Source: CAZRIP01 sp964600165 (lineage in GTDB: Bacteria; Elusimicrobiota; Elusimicrobia; UBA1565; UBA9628). From it: a DNA stretch of 35,021 nucleotides. Position numbers and translations under genes: made by a program. Under the pieces are notes generated by a model. It saw nothing but the letters and a program-made list of their open reading frames with translations. It made no database searches and was not told the origin of the DNA. The stretch spans positions 1 through 35,021 of the forward strand of contig CAZRIP010000024.1 in assembly GCA_964600165.1 (NCBI GenBank), written 5' to 3'. Of this stretch, positions 22,228-30,808 are shown piece by piece (position 1 is the first letter of the stretch; each line of letters opens with the position of its first letter).

Positions 22228-25200
22228 TTAGAGAAGGTGCTGATTGAAGACGCTCGCGCCCTCGCCTTGATAGCTCTCGTAGACGTGCTCGAATACTGCG
22301 GCGACCTTCTTCTCGTAGATGTCCTTCGTATAGGGCGCAGGGAGGTCATCGCCGAGAGTGTCTTGGATCGCGCTCATGACCTGCGCGCGGGAGCGAACCT
22401 TTTGGCGCCAGTCGATGACAAGCACGGCCTTCAGTTTGGCAAGTAGGTGCTTGGTTACCTTCTTTACCTCGTCGCGCTCGGCGGGCGACAATTTGGGATC
22501 GGGACGCGTGAGGATGTCGAAAACCGTCAATTCTTCTTCGGACAGGCTCTCACGAATGTGGCGATTTTCCTCCTCGGTCAGGGACCGAGTGAAGACCAGT
22601 AACTCCTTGAACAGATCGTCGATATTGCGGCTGCCCGCGTTGTAGGACTCGATCAAAGTCTCGAACTTCGCTGCGTAGTCGGCACGCGTTCGGTTGAATC
22701 GGATCAGCTTTTCTAATTGGGCGCGGATAGCTGCTTTCAACTGCTCCAACTCGACGTTCCTGCGCTTGGACTCTTCAAACTTCTTGGCCAGGGCCTCAAA
22801 GTCGATGGCTGCCAGGTTGATCACGCCAGCGCGCTTGCCATCGGCATCGGCGATGCTGAAGCCGTCGGCGGCGATCGCTTCATCGAGTAATCGGTTGATC
22901 TCGCCCATGACCATGCCCACATCATCGCTGCCGTTCCCGTCGGTGCGCTCGCGGATTGCGGCAGCGATGGTGGCGATGCAGGCAACTCGGGAGACAAACT
23001 CCAAAACAGTAGGGTCGGGCTTCACCGCCTTGAACAGCATTGAGACTACACGCTCCTGAACTAAGAAGTCTTTCCGCAGACTGTCCGGCGCGATCAGGCG
23101 GTCCACCCCGTCCGCGATCTTGGACAAGCGGTCGAGGTTGCCAGTGGGGAGTGCCTCGATCCCAGCGATGTCCACCCCGTGCGCGGCGCAGAAGTCGATG
23201 GCTGCCGCCAGAGATCGCCGCAATTCCTCAACCAAGGTCTTCTTATCCCGCACCGGGGTCTGGCCTTCCGTGCCCTTACCGTAGATGGTTAGGGCCTTCT
23301 CTAATGAGGCGAAGACGTTGGCGTAGTCCACGATCAAGCCGCTGGGTTTCCCGGGGTAGACGCGGTTGGCCCGGGCGATCGCCTGCATCAGAGTGTGGTT
23401 TCGCATGGGCTTGTCCAGGTAGATCGTTGAGCAGCTTGGCACATCGAACCCTGTCATCCACATGGCGCAGACGAAGACCAGGCGCAGCGAATCCTGCGGG
23501 TCCTTGAACTTCTCGTCCAGCTTCTCTTCGTGCATCCGCCTACGATGCGGCGCGATGTCTAGGTCGAGGGCTTTCATCTCCTCGATCTCGTTCTGGGCGG
23601 GAGAGACGATGACGGCCCTGTCCGTAGATTTTAGGATGTCCAGGCGCTGCCGCAGGACTTGGACTTCGTCGGGATCAGTCTTGGCCCCGTATTTGGAAAG
23701 TTTGGCCAACTCGGCCTCAACGCGGGCTCGATCCTCCGCCCAATATTTCCGCACTTTGTCGTGCATCTTGAGTACCGTGGCCTTGTCGATGGAGACGACC
23801 ATGGCCTTACCTTGGAATCCCCGACCCAGGAAGTGGGCCACGATATCCTTGGCCACGGTCTCCAGACGCGAGTCCCGGGTGATGATGTGGTATTGGCGGC
23901 CGAGTTCGCGCTCTAGGCGGCGTTCCTGGCTTTCATCAAGATCGGCGGCCTCAATCACGTTATAGATGTCATCGTTGAGGTCGGGGTTCTCCAGCCGAAG
24001 CTCAGGTGTTCGGTTCTCATAGTAGAGGGGCTTGGTCGCACCGTCGTCCACTGACTGCTGGAAGTCGTAGATCGAGACGTAGTCGCCGAAGACCTGGCGG
24101 GTTTTCTCCTCGCCAGCGATTAGTGGTGTGCCGGTGAACGCCATGAACACGGCGTTGGGCAGCGCCGCACGCATGTTCAGCGCCAGCGTGTCGTATTGAC
24201 TTCGGTGGCTCTCGTCGACCAGTACGATCACGTCGCGCCTGTCGCACAGCATTCCAGCCGTCTGAAACTTCTGGATAAGGCTGAAGACGTAGCGGTGGTT
24301 GCCGCGCAGGAGTTCTCGCAATTGAGCGCCGCTCTGTGCGTGACAGTCGTCGCTTTCCTGCTCGCTGACAGCGCCGACGGCCTTGAACGTCTTGGCGATC
24401 TGATCGTCCAGTTCGACGCGGTCGGTGACGATGACGAAGGTCCAGTTGCCCGGGATCCTGCGTAGCACCTTTTGCGCGAAGAATACCATCGAGAAGGACT
24501 TGCCGCTGCCCTGCGTCTGCCAGAACACGCCGCCGCGTCCATGCCCGGCTGCGCGCGCGGCCTGCATCGCGGCCAGGGCGTTGTTCACGCCTAGGAACTG
24601 GTGGTTTTGCCCCACTACCTTGATCGTGCCGAGCTTGTGTTTGGAGAAGAGTGTGAAGTTCTCGATCAGGTCGAGCAGGCGCGAAGGCTCACAGACGCCC
24701 CGGATCAGGACCTCCAGGGATACCCGCCGAGGTTCGTTTTCCTTCTCGATTCGCTTCCAGTCGAAGAAGCGCTCCCAATCGGCCGTGAGTGAGCCGACGC
24801 GGCTCTCGGTGCCGTTGGAGGCGATGAGCACAGCGTTGAACCAGAAAAGCTGCGGGATGCCATTCTGCTCGTGCTTGTAGCTGCAGAGGTTGCCGTCGAA
24901 CGCCTGTCGTGCGGGCACCCCCGGCTTCTTCAGTTCGATGACGACCAAGGGTAATCCGTTGACGAACGCGACCAAGTCCGGGCGGCAGGTGTAAAGAGAG
25001 CCGGTCACAGTGAACTGGCTGACCAAGAGAAGATCGTTGGCCTTCGGTGTCTCCCAATCGATAACGCGCACGCGCTCAGTCTTCTGGCCGCCCGTGGGAT
25101 CGACAATCGAGACTGTGATTCCGCCCTTCAGAAGTTCATAGACATCCTGGTTCGCGGCGACGGCGCTTAACGCCGACCAATCCTTAGTCAGGATCGTGAC

Positions 25201-25416
25201 CGCCGCCTCGATCCCCTCAGGTGGCAGAGTGGGGTTCAGCGCCTTCAGTGCTGCGCGCAGGCGCGACAGCAACACGACCTCGCCCGAGTTCTCGCGGCCG
25301 AGCGTCCCGGCCGCCCCGTAGACCTCCTCCATGGCCGACACCGTCTGCCAGCCCAAGGAGGCGAAGAGCTTGATCGCGGGCTCCTCGACCAAGTGCTCTT
25401 CGTTATAAGGGTTCAT
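22228..25416 (-). CDS. hsdR: Type I restriction enzyme, R (restriction/translocase) subunit
   Basis: 1062 residues. The N-terminal PD-(D/E)xK nuclease is intact: RPDLVAF with Asp147, then VVIELKK with Glu161 and Lys163. The SF2 motor follows: Walker A QTQGSGKS (300-307), DESH box (401-404), AFTGTP motif III, and motif VI region MTGFDVPS...QAIARANRVYPGK. The C-terminal third is a helical domain for binding the methylase core. It cuts DNA far from the recognition site after ATP-driven translocation. Its ATG overlaps the hsdS stop (ATGA). The C-terminus ends NQHLL. A large inverted repeat lies 57 bases past the stop. All key residues are present, so it should be active. Confidence 0.96.
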   Translation of the reverse strand: MNPYNEEHLVEEPAIKLFASLGWQTVSAMEEVYGAAGTLGRENSGEVVLLSRLRAALKALNPTLPPEGIEAAVTILTKDWSALSAVAANQDVYELLKGGITVSIVDPTGGQKTERVRVIDWETPKANDLLLVSQFTVTGSLYTCRPDLVAFVNGLPLVVIELKKPGVPARQAFDGNLCSYKHEQNGIPQLFWFNAVLIASNGTESRVGSLTADWERFFDWKRIEKENEPRRVSLEVLIRGVCEPSRLLDLIENFTLFSKHKLGTIKVVGQNHQFLGVNNALAAMQAARAAGHGRGGVFWQTQGSGKSFSMVFFAQKVLRRIPGNWTFVIVTDRVELDDQIAKTFKAVGAVSEQESDDCHAQSGAQLRELLRGNHRYVFSLIQKFQTAGMLCDRRDVIVLVDESHRSQYDTLALNMRAALPNAVFMAFTGTPLIAGEEKTRQVFGDYVSIYDFQQSVDDGATKPLYYENRTPELRLENPDLNDDIYNVIEAADLDESQERRLERELGRQYHIITRDSRLETVAKDIVAHFLGRGFQGKAMVVSIDKATVLKMHDKVRKYWAEDRARVEAELAKLSKYGAKTDPDEVQVLRQRLDILKSTDRAVIVSPAQNEIEEMKALDLDIAPHRRRMHEEKLDEKFKDPQDSLRLVFVCAMWMTGFDVPSCSTIYLDKPMRNHTLMQAIARANRVYPGKPSGLIVDYANVFASLEKALTIYGKGTEGQTPVRDKKTLVEELRRSLAAAIDFCAAHGVDIAGIEALPTGNLDRLSKIADGVDRLIAPDSLRKDFLVQERVVSMLFKAVKPDPTVLEFVSRVACIATIAAAIRERTDGNGSDDVGMVMGEINRLLDEAIAADGFSIADADGKRAGVINLAAIDFEALAKKFEESKRRNVELEQLKAAIRAQLEKLIRFNRTRADYAAKFETLIESYNAGSRNIDDLFKELLVFTRSLTEEENRHIRESLSEEELTVFDILTRPDPKLSPAERDEVKKVTKHLLAKLKAVLVIDWRQKVRSRAQVMSAIQDTLGDDLPAPYTKDIYEKKVAAVFEHVYESYQGEGASVFNQHLL

Positions 25417-26648
25417 GCTACCAGCGCAGTCTCAGCGATAGGGGGATGGCGTGAAAGCAGGCGTGACAAGAGCAGATCGCGGGTTTGGCGGAGATTGTTG
25501 ATTTGGTATGAGAGAGTCTTGATCTGCTCGAACATCGGATCAACGTGTTGAGTAAAGCGTTCAAGAAGGTCGGACGGGGGTCTCGCGACGCGCATCCGCG
25601 AAAACGTGTCTACGACGATGGTGGCGAATGTCGCTCCTCCGGTATTCTTCTTTAGATAATCGACCTGCTGCATTGTCATGAGGAATAAGAATCTCTGCGA
25701 GACGCCCTCTCTGCCTTTAAGCGCATAACACGATTGGTTCATAGCCATAGGCACCGATGGTAACGCAATTTTCCCAACAGTTCCGCGAGCCGTAATAAAC
25801 ACGGTGTCAGGCGGATAAAGGGCACTCGCACACCTTTCTACTCCCAGGCTGGTTAGATGCTTCCCAGTGTCCAAGACGTAGAAAGAGGCTGGGGCATCAC
25901 GCGGGGTAAAAAAAGGAATCGCGCCATCCCAATACTCGGGGTTGTCTGTCTTTGGCGTGCCGCCACTTAGCACTTGGGCCAAGCTGGTAAAAGGGACTGC
26001 GTCCCAGGTCTTGGGGATAGAGCCAATCGCCGACATCACACGCGGGACCTTGGTATTCCCTGGGTACCGAAACTTAACGAACCACTCGCGATAGAGAACC
26101 CTCGATATCTCTTCCAGCAATTTGATGCGGCGCAGATTGTTCTCGATTAAATCGTCGTAGGCCGATAGGATGTCGGCGATGCGCTTCTGGATTTTGAGAG
26201 GAGGAATCTCAGGTAACTCCAGAGTGCGAACATCTTCCATGTTGAGATGGGGAACGGTTGCCCCGTTTGTCATCGAATGGATTGTTCCCTGCACCTCGTC
26301 GCCAATCAAAAGATACGTCAGATACCGAGAATCGACCTTCCGTGGATCGGGGCGGATTAGAAGTGTGCGCTGCCCAAGGCAAGGGTGCAAATTTTTCGGC
26401 ACCATCGCGACATTCCCAACCGGAGCTTCACGCGCCATGATCAGATCACCCGCACACGGCACCGCACGGCGCGTCCATTGGCGATAGGTTTCTTCGGAGA
26501 CTTGGTTCACATCTTCTAAAAGAAAATAGCCTCGACCGATGTTCGGAGTGCGGATCGACGGATATCCAGCTTCCACTGTCGGAGCCGTTTTGTGCTCACA
26601 GTCGACGATCATCTCGCAGATGCCCCCCAATTTGATCGAGGTGGTCAT
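25413..26648 (-). CDS. hsdS: Type I restriction-modification specificity subunit
   Basis: 411 residues from the ATG at 26648, which overlaps the stop of the small upstream gene (ATGA). A longer frame to 26735 is open but would overlap that gene, so the shorter start is preferred. The layout is standard: target recognition domain 1 (about 5-150), a conserved helical spacer (IPPLKIQKRIADILSAYDD, then ENNLRRIKLLEE and REWFVKF), target recognition domain 2 (about 215-350) and a closing helix (FTQHVDPMFEQI...LRQTRDLLLSRLLS). Each recognition domain reads one half of a bipartite DNA site; the site cannot be predicted from sequence. No frameshift or truncation is seen. Family firm. Confidence 0.94.
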   Translation of the reverse strand: MTTSIKLGGICEMIVDCEHKTAPTVEAGYPSIRTPNIGRGYFLLEDVNQVSEETYRQWTRRAVPCAGDLIMAREAPVGNVAMVPKNLHPCLGQRTLLIRPDPRKVDSRYLTYLLIGDEVQGTIHSMTNGATVPHLNMEDVRTLELPEIPPLKIQKRIADILSAYDDLIENNLRRIKLLEEISRVLYREWFVKFRYPGNTKVPRVMSAIGSIPKTWDAVPFTSLAQVLSGGTPKTDNPEYWDGAIPFFTPRDAPASFYVLDTGKHLTSLGVERCASALYPPDTVFITARGTVGKIALPSVPMAMNQSCYALKGREGVSQRFLFLMTMQQVDYLKKNTGGATFATIVVDTFSRMRVARPPSDLLERFTQHVDPMFEQIKTLSYQINNLRQTRDLLLSRLLSRHPPIAETALVA

Positions 26649-26851
26649 GACTTTGATTTCCGCAGCTTCTTGAACTGGCGCGGCCAAGATTTTGGCGGAC
26701 AGAGGCACATCTGGTCGGTCCGAACAAACGCGCATACTTCCTCAAGGGCGTTCTTCCCGCAGATGTCGGGGTTCGTGTGCCGACATCCCAGAGTCCGGCG
26801 CTCCGAGTCCTTCGGGTTCAGCTTCGCATGGAAGCCAACGTGCTTATTCAC
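26645..26851 (-). CDS. Small Cys-rich protein encoded between hsdM and hsdS
   Basis: 68 residues with a GTG start that overlaps the hsdM stop (GTGA) and a stop that overlaps the hsdS start (ATGA), so it is translationally coupled on both sides. It has five Cys (23, 31, 40, 49, 51) and three His (4, 8, 25) in a pattern such as CRHTNPDIC and CAFVRTDQMCLCPP, followed by SWPRQFKKL and a basic tail. This suggests a small zinc-binding or redox-sensitive domain. I recall similar short proteins beside some type I systems but cannot name a family. The double coupling makes it very unlikely to be spurious. It could be a regulator or an accessory subunit of the restriction complex. Confidence 0.75.
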   Translation of the reverse strand: MNKHVGFHAKLNPKDSERRTLGCRHTNPDICGKNALEEVCAFVRTDQMCLCPPKSWPRQFKKLRKSKS

Positions 26852-28458
26852 GCCTCCAAAATCTCCATCACGTTCTTGGCGATCGACGCTTCGAGATCGT
26901 GGGCCGCGCCCGTAAGAGCTTCCAGCTCCGTGTTCAGGACTTCGAGCTTCTCCTTGAAGTCCTCGTCGCTGACTTCTTCATCAGGCGCGACGCCCACATA
27001 GCGACCGGGGTTGAGCGACCAGCCCTGCCCTTCTATCTCTTTCTTTGTTGCTGCCTTGCAAAGACCCAGCACGTTGCGGTAGGCCAGCTTCTTGCCGAAG
27101 ACTTCTTGGAGCTTGACCTTCGCCGCATCCCCGCCTAGCGTGAAGTCTGCCTCTTCACCGCGATAGAGACGCACAATATTGGCGAGGAAAGCGATCTGCT
27201 CAGGTGTCCAGTCGCGGTGGGCGCGATCGATCTGGCGGTAGACGTGGCGTGCGTCGAGGAATAGGACTTTATCAGCCCGAGGCATTTTCTTCTTAGCCCT
27301 GTCCAGAAACCAAAGCGTGCAAGGTAAGGTGACCGTATAAAACATGTTCGGGCCGACAGCGACGATGGCGTCTACAGCACTGTCTTCGATCATCTTTTGA
27401 CGGATTTCTTGTTCGGTGGAGCGTGCGTCAGCCGCAGAATTGGCCATCACAAATCCTGCGCGCCCATTGGGGTTCAGTGCTGAATAAAAAAGTTGAATCC
27501 ACAAGTAATTCGCGTTGTCCGCGCGGGGCAGTCCGAACGGATATCTTCGGCCGGGCCCAACGGCAGAGGCAAGGCGCTCTTTATCCACCGCGCTCATGTT
27601 AAAAGGTGGATTGGCCAGGACGCGATCAAATCGGCCAGTGCTGTTGTGAGGATCATCGTAATAGCTGATGGCCTTCTTGATGTCGCCTTCCAAGCCGTTG
27701 ATCGCTAAGTTCATACGGCAAATCGCGATCGTCGCCTCGACCTTTTCTTGGCCATGGATCGAGAGTTCGTCTGACGGGCTCTTCTTGCGGCGAGAGACGA
27801 AGCGAGCACTCTGCACGAACATGCCGCCCGAGCCGCAGGCGGGATCAAGAACTTTGCCATGCAGCGGTTCCAGTACCTCGACCAGGAAACGGACGATGCT
27901 GCTCGGCGTGAAGAACTCGCCACCTTGCTGCCCTTCAGTGAGTGCGAACTCGCTCAGGAAATATTCATAGATGCGGCCGAAGGCGTCGTAGTCGAGGGTG
28001 ACCGGAATTTCTGAGACCAGCTTGAGCAACTCTTTAAGCAACGTACTGTTGAAAATTTCGTAGGTCTTGGGCAGGAACCCAGCCAACTGGGGGTTGTATT
28101 TCTCGATATCGCGCATCGCGTCGTTGACGTTCTTACCCACGGGGCGGCCCTCGGGCAGGGACAGCAAGTGGTCGAACCGGGCTCCCGGGGAGAGGTAGAG
28201 GACGCCCTCGGCGTGGTATGCGCCCGGAATGTCGACCTTTGAGCCCTGGCGGCCGTTCCCAGCTTTCTTCTCTAGCTTGCTCCGCAAGGTAAAGAACCGA
28301 GCCTCGGCAAAGCGCAAGAAGATTAGTCCCAAGACTGGTTGCGAGTATTGCTGCGAGGTCAGGCCCGAGTTGGCGCGAAGCTGGTCCGCCGCCGCCCACA
28401 AGCGCTTCTCCAGCGTATTATTTTGGTCGTCCTTTTTCTGCGGTGCAATCCAGATCAT
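26848..28458 (-). CDS. hsdM: Type I restriction-modification methyltransferase subunit
   Basis: 536 residues. The N-terminal helical domain (LEKRLWAAADQLRANSG, 16-32, then QYSQPVLGLIFLRFAE) is followed by the N6-adenine methylase core: DPACGSGGMF (205-214) binds S-adenosylmethionine and NPPF (283-286) is the catalytic motif IV. The C-terminal helices end at AKNVMEILEA. It methylates adenine in the site chosen by HsdS and, with HsdR, forms the restriction complex. It is first in the operon, with an ATG at 28458 preceded by AAAGAGAG. Gene order is M, small ORF, S, R, all with 4-base overlaps. The promoter is likely in the AT-rich stretch 28470-28510, but I could not define clear boxes. Confidence 0.96.
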   Translation of the reverse strand: MIWIAPQKKDDQNNTLEKRLWAAADQLRANSGLTSQQYSQPVLGLIFLRFAEARFFTLRSKLEKKAGNGRQGSKVDIPGAYHAEGVLYLSPGARFDHLLSLPEGRPVGKNVNDAMRDIEKYNPQLAGFLPKTYEIFNSTLLKELLKLVSEIPVTLDYDAFGRIYEYFLSEFALTEGQQGGEFFTPSSIVRFLVEVLEPLHGKVLDPACGSGGMFVQSARFVSRRKKSPSDELSIHGQEKVEATIAICRMNLAINGLEGDIKKAISYYDDPHNSTGRFDRVLANPPFNMSAVDKERLASAVGPGRRYPFGLPRADNANYLWIQLFYSALNPNGRAGFVMANSAADARSTEQEIRQKMIEDSAVDAIVAVGPNMFYTVTLPCTLWFLDRAKKKMPRADKVLFLDARHVYRQIDRAHRDWTPEQIAFLANIVRLYRGEEADFTLGGDAAKVKLQEVFGKKLAYRNVLGLCKAATKKEIEGQGWSLNPGRYVGVAPDEEVSDEDFKEKLEVLNTELEALTGAAHDLEASIAKNVMEILEA

Positions 28459-28605
28459 TGGGCTCTCTTTATGACGGAAATATAATTGGTGACTTTATCA
28501 TTTCGGCGTTTAGCCCGTTTCGCGAGCATGCCAGATAGGGCAGGAGAGGCCATGCGGAATCTGGACAAATCGAGCGCGTTACGCTCGGTAAATATCCTGG
28601 TCAAT

Positions 28606-28645
28606 TGGTTGCGAGGGCTTGATTTTAACCAGCGACCTCTGTTGC
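28606..28645 (-). other. tRNA-3'-end-like sequence at the island's right edge
   Basis: On the minus strand, AGGTCGCTGG (a variable-loop and T-stem-like start) is followed by a loop TTAAAAT, a mismatched 3' stem and CCTCGCA-A-CCA. The pattern is that of the last 35-40 bases of a tRNA, but the T-loop lacks the conserved TTC and one T-stem pair is broken. No 5' part of a tRNA is adjacent; that side is the coding end of the next gene. It may be a decayed attachment-site remnant. Confidence 0.3.
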
Positions 28646-28649
28646 GAGC

Positions 28650-30653
28650 CTACGGATTCTGCCGCTGGTCGTTCATCGCCCGCGCGTGCTGGCCCTTCAC
28701 CCAGACCGTAGAATGCGCGCCGGCCCGATCAGGAAAAAACACGTCGGCGGCGTGCTGGCCCGCGGCGTCGTGGTCGTTGACCTCGATGACGTAAGGGACG
28801 AGCCGGCCGTTCTCCAGCTGATACATCAGATCCAAGCCGATCATGTCGGTCTGCGCCTGGTGCGGCTCGCCGGGCTGCCGAGCTTGCCCGACTTCGCTGG
28901 CCGCGATGGCCCTGAGGGCGCGCACGCCGATGTCGCGGCGCTCGGCCTCGAATTCGTCGACCTCGGCTTGCGTGCGCAGGACGCCGTGCTGGCTCATCCA
29001 AGCCTGGCGCATGATCTCGAACGGAACGATGGAAGCGGCGTCGCGCGGGTCCTTGGGCTGGCCGCTCGTGGGCTTGCCCCAGGTGCCGGCGCGGAAGAAT
29101 CCGTCGGGGACGGTATAAGGCTGGCCGTTCTCGTCTCGGGCGACCCAGACGCGCTCGTTGGAGTCCTTTTTTTCATAGGGCTGCGCCTGGGCGATCTCGT
29201 CCGGGCCCAGCAGCTCGACGCCGAACTTCTTCTTGTCCTGATAGATGTAGGGCTGCCCCTCGACGTAGGGAGCGAGCCGGAAATAGACGGGCGGCGGGGC
29301 CAAGCGCTGCTCGAGCAGGACCAAGCCCTCGGAATCCATGTGCGGGTGATGGGAGAGCGCGATCACGTGGTCGATGATCTCGTCGACGTTCCCGCGCGGG
29401 ATCAGCTTGACGCCCTCGCCGGAATGGAAGCGCGGGCCCGACGGCTTCACGACGACCTCGTCGCCGTGATAGCGCCCGAGGAACTCCTGGACGGCCGCCG
29501 CGACCTCGGCGCGCGTTTGAGGCATGAGGCCGGTCTTGAAGCGCTCCGACTGCGGGATGTCCCGGCTCGCCAGGAAATTATGCGGCAACAGGAACGCCCG
29601 GGTCTGCGGCACGCGCGCGCCTTCGGCGGCGAGCAGCAGGCGGGTCCAGAGCTTGTCGTTCGTGCGCTTCTCGAGCTGCGACGAGCTCGACATCGGAGCG
29701 TCCAAGTTCTCCTCCAGCGGCACGCCGGAGTCCGTGTCGAACGCGCCGAGCGTCAACAGATTGCCGAAGTAGCGCGCGCGGCGCGGATACTTGTAGGTGA
29801 CGAGCACGGCCTGCTTGCCGTCCTTCTCGAAGTAGACGGCCTTGGTCACGTAAAGCTGATTGCGCTCGGGGCCGCTCGGGACCTGGGTGATCCACGACGG
29901 GTCCATCACGTAGAGGTAGTCCCCGGGGTACTGGCGGCCGCCCTCGCGGACGGTGGAGAGCTTCCAGATCGACGGCAGCCCGGTCCAGACCATGGCCGGA
30001 CCGTTTTCCGCGCCGTCGTCGTACTTCTCTTTATAAGGAGGCAGCTCCATGACCGACAGCGCCGTGTTGAGCGACGCGATCGCGCCCTCTTCCTCGCCCG
30101 GCTTCGAGCGATGGATCTTTTGATTGGGGTGCAGCTTCCACTCGGACGGGATCTCTTTCGCGCCTTCCGGAGCGGCGACGCTCGCGGCCGTCTCGCCGTG
30201 ACCGAGCCCGCCGTCGAAGAGCTTGTCGATGCGCGCCGAGACCTGCGCCACGGCCGACGCGTCGCTTGGGTTCACCATCGGTCCGGCGGCGACCAGCGAG
30301 GCCACGGCGCCCGGCTTGCTCGATAAAGCGGTCAAAGCCCGCATGTTTTGCGCGCCCAGCACCCGCGCGAGCTCGGCCGAGTGCGCCTGCACGACGGCCG
30401 GCGAGGCCGCCAAGCCGCGGACGACGGCCGCGGCGTCGGGCGTCGTCGCCTGCGCGGGCACGGGCAGGCCGCTCGACAGCGCGTTGATCTGGCTGATGAC
30501 GTCGGCGCGCAACGAGCCCTGCGCGGCGAGAAGATCGGTGACCGGCAGGCGCGCGCCCTCGGCGCCGAGCGAGGGCGCTTCCGCGATCTCGGCGGCGCGC
30601 GCGGGGGCGAGCGCGAGGAGCGTCGCCGCGATCAAAAGGCCGGGTCTGAGCAT
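28650..30653 (-). CDS. Exported ATP-grasp superfamily protein
   Basis: 667 residues from the ATG at 30653; a longer frame to 30743 is open, but the signal peptide (MLRPGLLIAATLLALAPARA) begins here and a -10 box TACACT lies just upstream. 21-145: Ala/Leu/Pro-rich helices ending at KLFDGG (144-149). 160-330: a mixed domain with RQYPGDYLYVMDPSW and RARYFGNLL. About 330-640: ATP-grasp, with EVVVKPSGPRFHSGEGV (399-415; Lys403), LVLLEQR around Glu448, and DMIGLDLMY then VIEVNDHDAAGQ (622-633), where Glu624 and Asn626 fit the metal site. The C-terminus ends NDQRQNP at the island edge. ATP-grasp enzymes couple a carboxylate to an amine. An exported form is unusual. Substrate unknown. It is divergent from the M28 peptidase gene. 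Confidence 0.8.
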   Translation of the reverse strand: MLRPGLLIAATLLALAPARAAEIAEAPSLGAEGARLPVTDLLAAQGSLRADVISQINALSSGLPVPAQATTPDAAAVVRGLAASPAVVQAHSAELARVLGAQNMRALTALSSKPGAVASLVAAGPMVNPSDASAVAQVSARIDKLFDGGLGHGETAASVAAPEGAKEIPSEWKLHPNQKIHRSKPGEEEGAIASLNTALSVMELPPYKEKYDDGAENGPAMVWTGLPSIWKLSTVREGGRQYPGDYLYVMDPSWITQVPSGPERNQLYVTKAVYFEKDGKQAVLVTYKYPRRARYFGNLLTLGAFDTDSGVPLEENLDAPMSSSSQLEKRTNDKLWTRLLLAAEGARVPQTRAFLLPHNFLASRDIPQSERFKTGLMPQTRAEVAAAVQEFLGRYHGDEVVVKPSGPRFHSGEGVKLIPRGNVDEIIDHVIALSHHPHMDSEGLVLLEQRLAPPPVYFRLAPYVEGQPYIYQDKKKFGVELLGPDEIAQAQPYEKKDSNERVWVARDENGQPYTVPDGFFRAGTWGKPTSGQPKDPRDAASIVPFEIMRQAWMSQHGVLRTQAEVDEFEAERRDIGVRALRAIAASEVGQARQPGEPHQAQTDMIGLDLMYQLENGRLVPYVIEVNDHDAAGQHAADVFFPDRAGAHSTVWVKGQHARAMNDQRQNP

Positions 30654-30659
30654 GGCGTT

Positions 30660-30665
30660 AGTGTA
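30660..30665 (-). promoter_or_regulatory. Leaderless-type -10 box of the exported ATP-grasp gene
   Basis: TACACT on the minus strand is 6 bases before the ATG at 30653, with no Shine-Dalgarno sequence. TCGAAA 17 bases up is a fair -35. The sequence CTACACTAA followed by four bases and a start codon is the same as at the gene starting at 14292. Confidence 0.55.
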
Positions 30666-30719
30666 GGGGATTCTTTCGATTTTTTCGAGGCCCAGGGGCC
30701 CACTTTTTCGCGCTCTCGT

Positions 30720-30802
30720 GGACCCATCCCGGGTTGGGCCCATTACCTGAGCCGCCGTGGGTCCTTCGTCTCTCTAAGGAAAAGGCGGGGCGTTTGTAGA
30801 CT
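30720..30802 (+). promoter_or_regulatory. Nested palindromic element and -10 box of the M28 peptidase gene
   Basis: GGACCCA (30720-30726) pairs with TGGGTCC (30758-30764) around an inner TTGGGCCCATT palindrome. TAGACT (30797-30802) is 6 bases before the ATG, with no Shine-Dalgarno sequence. The element matches 4152-4199 in length and ends. It lies between two divergent genes and, being symmetric, could serve both. Confidence 0.5.
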
Positions 30803-30808
30803 CTGCGC

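Larger units (their letters stand above)
19535..28649. other. Probable horizontally acquired defence island
   Basis: From just after the M20 gene to the stop of the next exported ATP-grasp gene, the DNA is visibly more AT-rich and uses codons such as TTA and ATA that flanking genes avoid. The cargo is an unknown protein, a HipB/HipA pair and a type I restriction-modification operon. None of these genes has the N-terminal module of the flanking proteins. A tRNA-3'-end-like sequence lies at the right edge. No integrase or transposase is present, so any mobility is past or supplied elsewhere. Confidence 0.5.

Noticed and set aside
26649..26735. Upstream extension of hsdS to an earlier start
   Set aside because: It would overlap most of the Cys-rich small gene, and the recognition domain starts after the ATG at 26648.
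28571..28587. Hairpin CGAGCG-5-CGCTCG upstream of the restriction operon
   Set aside because: No T-tract and no clear gene to terminate; too short to assign.
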